This document shows, piece by piece, positions 1 through 11,448 of a DNA stretch of 64,000 nt (position 1 is its first letter; each line of letters opens with the position of its first letter). Both the position numbers and the translations under genes were made by a program. The stretch covers positions 1,594,712 to 1,658,711 of the forward strand of contig VZDJ01007749.1 in assembly GCA_008694505.1 (NCBI GenBank). The letters run 5' to 3'. The DNA comes from Cyanoderma ruficeps. Taxonomy: Eukaryota > Chordata > Aves > Passeriformes > Timaliidae. Below the pieces are notes generated by a model. The model saw only the letters and a program-made list of their open reading frames with translations. It made no database searches and was not told where the DNA came from.

Positions 1-3000
1 AATGCAATGTTATTTTTGTAGTAGAATGTAAAATCTTCAGCATACAGTCCCTGAAGTCAACCTGATCCCCAATGTATTTAAACTAGCTAGAATCCAATAT
101 TTTAATCTGCATTTCTTAGTTTTATCAGACCTTTGTTACCTTCAAACATCTTTCTTCCGCTCTGCAAAAAAACCAGCCAAACTAATCAGGGAGAATCTTC
201 AATGTATGTGGCTTTGTTTGGTAAGAAGAAACTTTAGCTGAGGGCTAAAGTAATGTTGGTAGAAGGAAGAAACAAACACTATTATTCTTTCTTTTTTGGT
301 AGTAAAATTTGATTACCTGTTTGTGAAAGAGGAGGTGGGGGAAAACCCACTCCAAAGTTCCTTTTTGTGTAAGGCATCTGCCATCAGTTCCGAGTTTCCC
401 TTTTAGAATATTTGGACAATGAATGTGCTGGTAATATCCTATTTAAAAATTAATAGGAATGCAAATGCTTTCAAGTATAATGTTGCATGTTCAACTCTCC
501 AGAACTAATATATATTCAATTGGATCTTATTTTGAAAAGTGCCATAACACCAAGTAGCATAGCAACAGTCTTCTTTTAAGAGATGCCCAGTGAATATGTT
601 CATAGGATATTTCTTGTGTTCTGTCTTCCAGTCCCTCCTTTATTTTCGTCTCTCTTTCTTGATTTCAGTTCTCAGTGATTTTTTTTTCTTTGTCTTTTCA
701 GTATATATTCTCTGCCCAATTCAGTCTTTCACAGTCTGCTTAATTTTGTTCCTATTTATTCTATCTTTATTTTTCTTTGTGTGACTAGATAAACAGAGCT
801 CAAGGAGGCTGGGTAATAATAGAGATTCTGAATGCACCTTTCATGGTATGTCTAAATGAAGGCTGATAGTAGGAAAAGGAGATGAAAAACTACCTTATCC
901 TGTGTTTCCTGTACTTTACCTTACTGGGTTATTCAGGTTGTTCCTGATTTATATGTGGAGAGAGTTGTATTGTTGTATTTATATATAATAAAATTGAGAG
1001 AAGTCTCTTACTGAGAGGACAGGAAAGGCATAAGAAGAAAAGCGGCTAAGGAGAAGCCTTCCTAAATATGACAAAAGCCTTGTGGACCTAAAGTCTTCAA
1101 CAGATGAGCAAAGAGGACATGGTTAGTGATGCTGAATTGTAACTTGAGGAAGAGACATGAAAGTGTTTGGAATATCTTGGTGTTTCCTAGGATACAAGGT
1201 GTTGCTCAGCTGCACAATGACAATGACCTGTTTGGCAATCTTTGTTCGTTCTTGCATTTTAACCTTGCCTGTTTATTGTATTCCCTTTTTTTTCAGCACT
1301 GCTGCAGGTTAAACACAAGTAAGGTTTTGAAGGGAATTTAACTGAAGACCAGCTGCATGCATTACCTTATCTTGTGCATTCAGCCTTTTGAATTTTCTTC
1401 CTAACCTGAGGTTTGGTTTGCCTGTGCTCATCCTACTTTCATATGCATCTTAAATGATATTGACTCTCAATTGTTCTCCAGTGTTTGATAGCTTCATGCT
1501 TTGATGGAATTTTTTCACAATTCACTGCTGCAATTAGTTGCTAATACTTGTGTACCTTAAGACAAAACCGCTTTAAATGAATGCGAGCCAGCCATTCTGC
1601 GTTATGAAGAATGGTGCAGAAATGTGAAGATGTGTGAGGCCCCAGGCTTGGCCAGTGCCAGGTGAGCACTGTGCTGACCTGAGAGACCCTGCGGCTCATT
1701 TTGTGAGGCCTTTGTACAGGTTTAAAGGATGTTGTGATATGTTATGCAGTTCACGCTGCTGCAGTTTCCATTTTGACACAGTTGTCTGTGTTTTCAGCAG
1801 TCAGGACAGTTTGCTGTTCCTCATTTACATGTGTTATACTCTCCAGCTTATGTTCTTAAAAATAGGTGATTTCATTTTGTTCCTAACTGACTTTTTTGAA
1901 ATTGCAATGCAGATTTAATGATGGAAAGCAGTTGGTTTCTGGAGATACACATTTCTATGGAAAGAGTCATGTAGTATATGAATATCCTCACTTGATATGT
2001 GTTTGAAAAACAAATATTTGGAGCTATTTAACAGTGTTTCACTGTTAGAGAATATGCTGGTGGATTCTTTCTGTTATGAATTCTATATGGAAAATTCTGC
2101 TCAGTGGCTATTCAGGGAAATTTGATGTGAGTAATGTATATGGGGATACATCAGGTCAAAGGGAACGTCAGAAATTATTGTCTAATGTTAATTGGGTATT
2201 CAGTGGGGGTTTTTTTAAGTGGCACCAAAAGTATTATTAGAGGGGTTTTTTACATATTTTTCAGAAATTACATGAGCAGTCTGAAAAAATCAGTCTTTTT
2301 GATATGGCTTTTATTGACAAAAACAGTGTGGAAAAAATTGAAATCAACTTGCAAAATGTTTTATCAAATATGTTTATGCTTTAAAAAGATTTTGGATAAC
2401 AATTCTAAACTTTTTATGTAATATTACAAAGACAAATACATCTGTTGCATTCGATTATTAAACCGTAGGGGGTTTTTTCAGTTGGATGCTAAATTTTGTC
2501 TTTGATTTAGCAGTAAAAATATTTTGTAAATAAACAGAAATGCTGGAGGGTGAATTTTTTTCTTCTTTGTGCATGCAGGTATGCCAGGAACATTTATAAC
2601 TGGAAGTTACAGGAATGGGAAGAAAATTTGGCTTAGTTTTTTTAATTGACTGTTTAGAAATCAGTCTGTCTTGGTTATTCCTCCAATACTGTGGTTGGAG
2701 GATATCCTAAAATATGGTAACTCTTAGAGTAAAACTGTCAGCTCTGGGAAGACCATAATTTTCAGTAGGTGCCTTAATATACACTTACCTGAACTGGAAG
2801 GGTAAGAAATAGAGAAAAAAATTATGATAATGAATGACCAGGAAATTAACAGTATTGCCTTCACATCCTTATTTTTTCTAATACTTCATACCAGTGTTCC
2901 CAGAGCCCTGTTTTGTTTCTATGTTTCATTTAAAATTCCCAGAGCCAGTATGAAAGAGCTAGAAATAATCTTTTGCAATAATAGAGCAAAAGGAAGAAAA

Positions 3001-3495
3001 ACACAACCCTAGTGTATTTTTGTTTATGTGGGTGTCCAAATGGGGGAAGGAGTTCAAGCCTACTTGTGCTTTCTCTCAGGAAAATGGTGGATTAAAGTAT
3101 GCCATGGCAGAGAAACGTGGTAGAACTGCTGGATTCCTGTGGAGTTCAGCTCCCTGATACACTGTCACTCAAGTTCACAAGGTGCTCTCAGAAGCACTTC
3201 CTAGCAATGCTCCCTACCATGTAAATTTGGCTACAGTGATTGCTTCACTTCCCCTTAATCTCCTGCTGCTGCCCCCTTCTTTTACTATCTAGGGATTCTT
3301 ATCAGGCTTGGGGAATAAAGTACTCTGATATGTGAGCTTGTGGAGGGTGTGTAGTATTTGTCAGCCTTCTCACACAGACTAGATAAAATATAGTGCTGTA
3401 ATGTCGTTGAGGAAATTGGATGGGCTTTTTACACAAATGTCTCTCAAAAGTAATTTCAGTCATCTTCCTTATGATGTTTTATACCATGTAAGCCA

Positions 3496-3549
3496 GAACA
3501 GAATTTTGTTCATCCTGCACAAATTGAACAGAATTTTGTGCAGGATGAA
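3496..3549. repeat. Interleaved direct and inverted repeat (hairpin)
   Basis: A 15-bp arm at 3509-3523 (TTCATCCTGCACAAA) is the exact reverse complement of 3535-3549, with an 11-nt loop. The same segment carries a 14-bp exact direct repeat, GAACAGAATTTTGT, at 3496-3509 and 3526-3539. Overlapping direct and inverted copies in about 55 bp are what a replication template switch would leave. No gene or mobile-element boundary is apparent nearby. Confidence 0.85.
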
Positions 3550-4250
3550 AGGGTGGGCCATTAGAGACAAGCCCTTGCCAGCATTACTCTAAATGGGTTG
3601 TGTGCTCCAGTCCAAAAACAAATCTTTTATCAGTAGAACTGATGAATGAAGCTGCACATTTAAAAATATTAAGGTGTAATATAATTAAGAATTCCATTAT
3701 TTTGTCTGTGTGCAAGTACACAGTTTGTGAAACAGTGGCCTGTAGCTGGAGATTTTGAAACTCTTGGAATGAAGGGTTTTTTACATTTTGCTGATTTCAA
3801 TGTCTTTCAGAATAGTCATTTTCTCAAGGGCAATCTGAGACCTAATTATGTATTTGTATCTACAACCTAACATCTTTTGCCTACTGCCCATTTTCTTATA
3901 GTTGATAAGGCAGTCTAAAGGCATTAAAATTTTCAGGGTGAACACAAAACACAAGTGATGTGATCAATCAGCAGCTTTTCCCAGGCTTTCATGCCTGCTT
4001 TCCTTCTTAGTGCATAACAGTACCTAAAACCCCACAACCTGGAGGCTGTGGTCAGGTTCGACAAAATGCAAGGAAACTGAGGAAGTTTGCCCTTGTTACA
4101 CCTTGTGCTTAGCCATCAAGTAGCACTCCTTGCAATTTTTGGTGTATTCATAAATGGTATTTTGCATTAACTTACTGTGCATATTGTTGTAAGGCTTAAT
4201 TTACTTCAGTGGTAAGAACTGGTTGGGGGTTTTTAATTCTTTCTGCAAGA

Positions 4251-4271
4251 ATATGTATATATATATATATT
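4251..4271. repeat. (TA)n microsatellite
   Basis: Alternating TA run interrupted by one G near its start, in otherwise non-repetitive AT-rich DNA. Confidence 0.9.
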
Positions 4272-4655
4272 TAATTTCCCCAGCAACAGAGAATGGGGTA
4301 TTAAATATTTTTAAGATGATGATAGATCTTAAAAATTTTTAAGAGGTTCATGTTGCCCTCATGACGATGAGCATGCTATTTTTTGCCATAGTCAAATTAC
4401 TACACTTTACATATATCTATATTTCTTTTTTGTATGTAATAACTTGACTGATTGAAGAGTTTGTATGCAGGTAGTGCACTCAAAAATTCCTCTCCAAGTA
4501 GATTATCCAGTGAAGTTAACTTGTAAATAAATTCAAGCAATATGGTAATTTATTGCCAGGAAGCAATTTCTCTGGGAGTCGCAGCTGTTACACTTAAGTA
4601 AAAACGGGGGTGGAAAAAAGCCAGGAGAGAGAGTGAATAAGTAATTCATCTACTT

Positions 4656-5154
4656 ATAGAATGGTTTAGGTTAGAAGAGACTTTAAAGATCACCCAAGTC
4701 CAACTCCCCTCCCATGGGAAGGGACACCTATTCATCTCGATTGCTCATCCTGGTCTTGAACACCTCCAGGAATGGAGCATCCATGTCTCTGGAGTAACAG
4801 AAGCAGAGCCTTACCACTCTAGTGATGAAGAATTTCATCCTAATATATAATTTAAATTTACTCCCTTTCAATTTAAAGCCATTCCCCATTGTCCTATCAA
4901 TACATGCTGTTGTAAAAAATCCTTCTTGAGCTTTTATGTAGGCCCCGTTTAGGTACTGGAAGGCTGCAATGAGGTCTCCCTGAAGTCTTCTCTTCTCCAG
5001 GCTGAACGACCCCAAGTCTCTCAGCCTTTCCTAATAGGAGAAGTGCTCCAGCTCTCTGATTTTTTTGGTGGCCTGCTTGGACTTGCTTCAGCAAGTTCAT
5101 GTCGTTCTTGTGTTGGGAGCCCTGGAGCTGGATACAGCATTCCAGGTGAAATCT
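4656..5154 (-). mobile_element. CR1 LINE fragment, 3' end (minus strand)
   Basis: This is a 5'-truncated copy of the CR1 non-LTR retrotransposon, the main avian LINE. The plus strand opens with the reverse complement of a typical CR1 3' end (ATAGAATGGTTTAGGTT at 4656). On the minus strand the frame at 5015-4728 still reads like the C-terminal part of the CR1 ORF2 polyprotein (endonuclease plus reverse transcriptase), with FSLEKRRLQGDLIAAFQYL followed by RTMGNGFKLK. A second segment upstream (about 5160-5020) reads in another frame with LECCIQLQGSQHKNDMNLL, so the copy is frameshifted. The catalytic reverse-transcriptase domain is absent, as is usual for 5'-truncated copies. The 5' boundary near 5154 is where CR1-like sequence fades and is approximate. 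It is an inert relic. Confidence 0.9.
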
Positions 5155-6505
5155 TTTTTTAAAATCCACTTTATATTCTTTGTGGAGTCCTTCCTGTGGA
5201 AAGTTTTGGAGAAGAAGTGATTCTTGGAAGACTCCTGACCTGAAACAGAATGAAATCGGTGAGCTTTCCACCTTACTGTGGGGAGGTCTTTCTGTCTACA
5301 TACAGAGGTACAAGAGAACAGGAAAAATTGCTGAAGCTGTGAAAACAGATGGAGACTTCTGTATCCTCTGTAATCTTCTCTTTCCAACACACAAAAGGCA
5401 AGCTTCCTCTGTCACATAACATTACAGTATTGTTTTACAGCACTGGGAAGATTGGTTGTGGTGAAGGATTTCTGACTGCAGAATGAAGAGCTCTGTCCCT
5501 TCTTTAAAGCAGCAGCGGTACTGGGAGGTCAGCCAGTCCAAATCTCTGCTTGAAGCAAGTTCAACTAAATCAGACTAACCTGTAGGTCAGTGTGATAAGC
5601 AGAGAACTTGAGAGTTAACCCCAGCCTGTTGCTTAAGTTTGCAATTGCATCCTCTCTGCAAAATGTTTTTCCTTTAGTTGTTTAGTCTAAATGGTGTTTA
5701 TCTTCTTTCCCTTTACATTGCATTTTCAAAGCCTGTATTAGTAAATTTAAGGTAAAATTGTTTGACATTCACTCTTCAAAACTACTTCTGCGACTCTGCA
5801 AGAGGGTAATCTTGTGCTTGTATACTGCATACATAATTCTCTCCAGTCCAAACTGGGGGATTATTGTGTGGTTATCACCTCTAAATTTCTTCTAGAAATA
5901 AGTTGACCCTCTGTGCAGCCCATGCTGTTCCATATTATCATAAAGGGTTTTTTTCTGCCAATAGGTAGTTCCAAATGCTAAAAGGTAGGCAGCTCTAGGG
6001 CTTTTTTCTTCTGATGTAAAGGTAAATCAGATAAGGCTATTCTGAGAATATCTGCAAAAAGTAGTAAGTGAATCATTTAGCACTGTGCTTAGTTTATGTT
6101 TAAGTTTTTGTGGATTCTCTTATTTTGAAAAAAAATATTTTTCACAGGCAATGATGTGTTTCTTCCAAGCTTGCTGAATTTACTAAAAGTGGCTCATGGT
6201 GTCAATGCTGCAAGCCAGCTCTATTTTTCTTTTTGCTGGAGTAAATAATGGGCTTTTTCAAATCATAGTAGAAAAAAAAATACCAGAGAAATAATGCCTC
6301 TCCCTGTACTTAACAAATACACACTCATAATCTGAATATTAGTTGACATTATTGGAAATTGCAAAGCTTACCTGTGGGGAATATTAATGATTCATTAGCT
6401 TTCAAATTTGCTGGGAAGGGGACAATTTGCCTGGAGTTCTTCTCACAAGAGGCAGACATCACAGGTGGCCCTTGACTTCTTCAGTGTTTTTATTGCTGTT
6501 GGTAG
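5155..6505. other. Unannotated non-coding stretch between CR1 and LTR
   Basis: No gene or further repeat family was recognised. A 79-codon plus-strand frame at 5180-5419 abuts the CR1 copy and has no recognisable motif; I treat it as chance. Confidence 0.6.
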
Positions 6506-6925
6506 TGATGCTTTAAGATTTTAGCTTTTCTATTTTTCAAATCCTATACTGCATTAGTTCATAGCTCTGAATTCCATATCAAGTGTTACTGACTTCACAT
6601 TTTGGTCAGACATAGAAATCCTGCTGGGCCTGTGATCCAAGGACACACCACAGCCTCAGGCCCCAAAAACAAAAGCGAATTGGAGGGAAATGAACTGGGA
6701 GAATATGACTTCATTACCTGAAGCTGTCATTTGAGAATTGATATGTAAATAGACCAAACTTATATCTGTCTGAAAAACTTGGGACTATTGTCCATCTTGG
6801 TTGTGGCCTCTGTGAGGCTTTTACACTGCACAAGTGTACCTATTGAAGGCCTTTAATAAATACTCACTTTATTCTCTTAACTCTGTCTAGCCCAGTCTGT
6901 TCTAGGTAGCCACTCCAAGGCATCA
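6506..6925 (+). mobile_element. Solo LTR, TGATG...CATCA family, copy 1
   Basis: About 420 bp that is clearly homologous to 29904-30338 along its whole length. Shared landmarks include TTAAGATTTTAGCTTTT at the start, GCCTGTGATCCAAG in the middle, ATATGACTTCATTA, and a GGCATCA end. It begins TGATG and ends CATCA, so the termini are 5-bp inverted repeats, as expected of an LTR. A polyadenylation signal AATAAA lies at 6855-6860, about 65 bp before the end, which sets the orientation as plus. No retroviral internal region adjoins it, so it is a solo LTR left after LTR-LTR recombination. It resembles an avian ERVL-type LTR I know of, but the exact family name is not claimed. No exact target-site duplication was found. 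Confidence 0.8.
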
Positions 6926-9900
6926 TCATGTGGTCCAGCTACAGTGCACTGGTTTCACTCAAACACAGTGGAGAATACAGTCTGTGACTAGAAGACAGCT
7001 CGCATCAGCTCTCAGTGCAGTGTTCATCACTTACCACTACAGCACTTAGAGAGCCAGGGTAGCATCTTCTGTTTCTTCTAGAATTAATCCATGTTCTTTC
7101 AAGAGTGATCCTTGAAGACAGGCATTTGAATACTTTCTTAATTTGCATCTGACTGAAACGTTGACAAAAGTCTGGGTTTTTGCATTCTTCTTAAAGAGCT
7201 GTTTGATTATGTGTTTATACAGTCTCTAATTGTAGAATTTGTTCATGTAAAGCATCTTTAACATTTCCTTTGGAAAGCTAGATTTGATTAACAGTGACTC
7301 AAGGTCTGGCATCGGAAAGCTAAGTAGGATTTACTTTTTCATTAAAACAGTTGGAAGAACATTGCAAAGCAGGTTCCTACAGTGCCTGTCCATCCCATCT
7401 GGCTATAGCCCTGGTCCTCTTAATCTCTGCATGTTTCACTCAAAATCATTGCAGTAAGTCTTGCTGTGTAAACCTGTGTTCTTGTAAATTTGCCCGATTT
7501 AAAAAGTCAAGAGAAGTTACCACTAGGAACAGGGCAGACTCTGAGGAATGGAGCCTTAGACTGGGAGGAAGTCCCAATTAAAACTCTGGCTGCATTTTGT
7601 GCCTGATATGAATTACTGATGGGCTGTGGGACACTATTGCAAAACAGGTGTGGCAATTTAAATAGTAACTAAAACTACCTCATTCAAAAGGAAGGACTTG
7701 GAAAGTTCCCTTGGACTAGGAGTTAAAAAGTGTGTACCTTTGCATATTTGCAATGCTGTACTCTGACTTCCAGCACCACCTACATCTATTTCTTTGTGCT
7801 GGGTGACTGTTGGGAAGAAAGTGGATATTATTTCAGCTGTAGTTATCTGGTTACTAAAAAGCCATTATAAACTTATATTTTATTATTATTTCTAGTGCAA
7901 GACTAAAATTTGACTATTGTTCTTCTGTCTGCATTCTGACGCAGATTTATTGTGCCCTTTGTTTCCATTCCTATACTTGTACAGTAGAAACAACACTCTC
8001 ATTCCCTAAAATTAGTTTATTTGGCTAGCCTTTTGAAGTGACACGCAGAAATTGATGCAGGCATTAGTATGTGTTGCAGAGATGCATACAAATTATGCTG
8101 CATCAGACTGTTTCAAATCTGAGTCACTGACCTGTAATGCCGTCTAGGAACTCCCAGGTTGGTTCAGTAACGATCCACAATAGAGATGGGAAAAAAAGGC
8201 AAACAGGGTTCCCAGCTTTTGTTCAGCTGTTACTACTCTGCTGTGTTATTTAAGCCTTCTGTGCATTGTAAGAGTACCGAATGTATTCCCAGATCCACAA
8301 AGTTTTTTATTAAAACTTCTGCATTAAGCCATGTTGTGCCTAACCCTGTTTAGAAACAGCTCAACAATTCATTGTCCCTTATAGGGAATACTGGAGAACT
8401 TGTGTTGCCAAAGACACAATTGTAACTGACAATACAATTTTAGGGATCTAAAATCTCCTCAGGTATTGGGAGAATCTTGAATGCCAAACTGGTTCTGAGA
8501 GTATAACCTCTTCATAGAAATGGCAAGAATGAAAAGGCACTTGATCTAGATCTAAAGTGCTTAGCACTTACCGTTTCTTTGAATTTTTGGAGACTCTGGT
8601 CCAATTAATTAATTTCTGGAAAGGTGTGGAGAAACTTAACAAGCACAGTGAAATAGGCTCTTAGCAATTATCCTTCCACTATGTGCTATTATAAAGAGGA
8701 TTCATTCCTAACTAATTCCAAATGCAAAGTCAGAGTAGGCCTGAGGTATTTATAAGTGGGATGAGAAGGAAGTGTTACAAAAAAAGATGTTGTCATGGGC
8801 TAAACAACCTAATTTGTATTTCTGGAGTGTTTCGATATAATTCAGAATGAAACTTCAGTATAATAATACTAAAATTATTTGCTTTGCTTTTTCAGCAGCA
8901 GAGGGCAAAAGAGCTGTTTTAAATGTTGCTCTTCATAGGCACCTTCTTGGGACTGATGGGCTGGTAAAAAGGATGTGGATGGACAGAAACACTAAATGGC
9001 AGGTTGAAAAGATAAGGTCTTTGTCCCTAAAGCCCTTACTAATTTAAGTATAATATTTTAAACAAGAATGGTAATAGTGTTGTCTCAACTTTGAGTAACT
9101 GAACTAAAACTATATAAGAAGGGGGCAGCAAGACTGAAAATGCCTAGGAGAAACAAATCATAGCTCTAGAACAGAAAGGCTTTTAGAAATTTCCTGCTGT
9201 TGGAGAAGGGCATATAAGAACATGTGTGGGAAATATACAGTGGAAAAGAAATACAAGAAATCTCATCTGTCCATAAAAATTGAATTTTGGACATCAGTTA
9301 GATAACCCTGGTGACCTTGGAACTACCTGGCTTTACAGAGTCTGTACTGTGGTATTTAATTTTTGTGGTGTTTAATTTTTTTCATGTTTTTTCTGGATGA
9401 ACAGTGGCAGGCAGTAACCTGTAGTCAGCAGCTGGAAATGTGTTATAACATGTAGACCAAAGCCTGTAGAACCTTCAAATCATTCTTTGCCATCTGGAAA
9501 AAAATATTATTTATTTTTTAGGCGAAAACTACTGTGACATGTGTGACTCCTGTACTGTGATTCATGTGCTTAAGCCACAATTGAAAGTGACCACTTTTTT
9601 CAAAAAAAAATCTTGAAATTTGACAATTTTACTTTGTATAGGTAGTTTATAACATCCACTAAATTGTAATAGTGCCAGGAAGGAGGGATGTTTCTTGATT
9701 GACTGTTGGCCATGAGAAATATTGGATGTGAGTAAATGGGAGAAATAATTGTGAGTAAATGGAAAAAATAATGACTTTTTTCTAATGAAAAGATAATGAC
9801 AGTATTTTTATTTTTTTTTAGCCTGTGATAGGTTTAGCAATGATTCATCAAGCTAAAAATGTGAAAATACCACAAGTTGATTTATTTCTGGGCAGGATAA

Positions 9901-11377
9901 ATCAAAGAGATTCTAAAGCCAGATTTTGGTTTGATTTGCATACTCTCCCAGCCCCATGAGTCCAGTGAGATCAGAGTTTAAATCAGGTCAGCATTTGGAC
10001 TAGTTTCTGGCTAGTTCATCAGTTATAGACCAGTCTTGTCAGCTGTTACATGGAAAACCTTCTGCTGAGTTTTACATGCTTGTGAAAAAGCTCAAAGGGC
10101 TCCATGATTTCCTGGAAGACTCTTGGAGCTGACTGTTGTGAGCCTCTAATTTAGAAGGGTAAACACACCTATTCAAACTTATCCGAGGAAATCACTGTGT
10201 CCTGAACCCCCCTGCTTGATAACACCAAGAGGGAAAGTGATTAATGAGTGGGCTTAGATTGGAGGTCTCACCAGAGTGCTGGAAATTGGAGTCCTCAAAG
10301 CAAAAATCAACATTAGTGAATGATGGAGCAGATGACAGGGTTGTCATCTTAGTGTCAGGAGTGAGTGGTGAGTTTGAGGTGAAATTTCTCAGATTTTTCT
10401 GAGAAATACCAGATTTTTCAATAAATACCAGTGTGAAATCTTCATGGAAAACAAAGTCTCATTTTTAATATAAAAACAACTTGACATTTTTCAGTATACT
10501 TTTTAATGAGCATTGCTCTGAGCTATGTTATAATGAAATTTGCTTCAAAGTAGAACAGACTGGTGATACTTGGCAGAGCGATGTGGCATATGGTAAAACA
10601 GTTGTGATTTATTGGCAAGCACTCTCATTTTTGGAAAGAGTGGCTTTCAGCACAGTGATCTGTATCTTGATATTCAGGTCTTCAAGGGAAAAAAAAGACC
10701 TGCTGAGAGTTATACATGGGATACTTTGAAAGGCCTTTCAATATGGGTGGGATAAGAAGCTTTCTATTTTGTTCTTTGTTTTACATATGACATCTGACCT
10801 TTGCCAAGATCTCTATTTCTCACCTTTTTTAGAAACATCAAAATACACTGTAGCTTGAAGGTAAGTGAGCATTTTAAACTTGTATAAGATGGGATTTCTA
10901 GAGCTGGCAGATCCACTTCATTGTAGTTGTTGCATGGATTTACATGTTTATTCCTTGCATTTTAAAATATCCTGCAAAAGCTACTAATAAAGTTATGGGT
11001 TCCCAATTTTAAGTATTCTCCAGTTCACATTACAGGTCTCGAGTCTATTTTTATCTAATGTGAGTTGTGGGAGGAACCCACACCAAAATGAAGTATTTCT
11101 AAACTTCTCCAGAAAAAAACCCCACAATTACCTCAGTAATGCTAAATGCTATAAATTTATAAACATATGAGAAATAGGAAATGAAATGCTAAGTGTCCTT
11201 TTTCAGGTTCTGTTCTTCATGGCTTGCTGTTCTCTGCATGCGCAGTCACAGGTGACAATTCCTGCCAGTAGCCAAGAATTGTGTTGCTGCCACTTATTCT
11301 TGGTTCCTCAAAGAAATAATCAGACCTAACTCCTTTTAGTGGTAGGGGTTTTTTGAACTGGCTTGCTTTATGGACAC
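6926..11377. other. Unannotated non-coding stretch
   Basis: No exon or known transposable element was recognised. It contains a short tandem duplication at 9728-9773 and several T-runs. Open frames of 60-82 codons (for example 7351-7581, 8847-9047, 10481-10729) have no domain, no conserved-looking composition and no splice context, and are judged fortuitous. Confidence 0.6.
9728..9773. repeat. 23-bp tandem duplication
   Basis: Two adjacent units beginning GTGAGTAAATGG (9728-9750 and 9751-9773) that differ at only a few positions. Likely a small slippage or duplication event. Confidence 0.75.
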
Positions 11378-11448
11378 TTTTTTTTTTTTTTTTTTTNAGA
11401 TTCTTGAAAAAGGATTACATAAAGCTATTGGATTTTTTTTTTTTTTTT
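11378..11448. repeat. Poly-T tracts with an assembly N
   Basis: A T-run at 11378-11396 is followed directly by an undetermined base N at 11397, and a second T-run lies at 11433-11448. The N suggests the homopolymer was not fully resolved by sequencing, so the tract length is unreliable. Confidence 0.9.

Larger units (their letters stand above)
1..4655. other. Unannotated AT-rich non-coding stretch
   Basis: No exon, RNA gene or known repeat family was recognised. All six frames are broken at short intervals and the few 60-95 codon frames have low-complexity, hydrophobic or random-looking translations. Local structures are listed separately: a hairpin at 3496-3549 and a TA microsatellite at 4251-4271. 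A somewhat GC-richer patch at about 1580-1720 contains a consensus-like splice donor (CAG/GTGAGC near 1658-1667), but I could not pair it with an acceptor and a credible reading frame. Confidence 0.6.

Noticed and set aside
590..784. 64-codon hydrophobic frame resembling a small membrane protein
   Set aside because: Its phenylalanine/leucine-rich translation simply reflects a T-rich stretch.
4055..4070. GGTTCGA, resembling a tRNA B box
   Set aside because: The following bases do not complete the B-box consensus and no acceptor stem or anticodon arm can be folded around it.
5180..5419. 79-codon frame beside the CR1 copy as extended CR1 coding sequence
   Set aside because: It is on the opposite strand from the CR1 element and its translation does not resemble CR1 ORF1 or ORF2.
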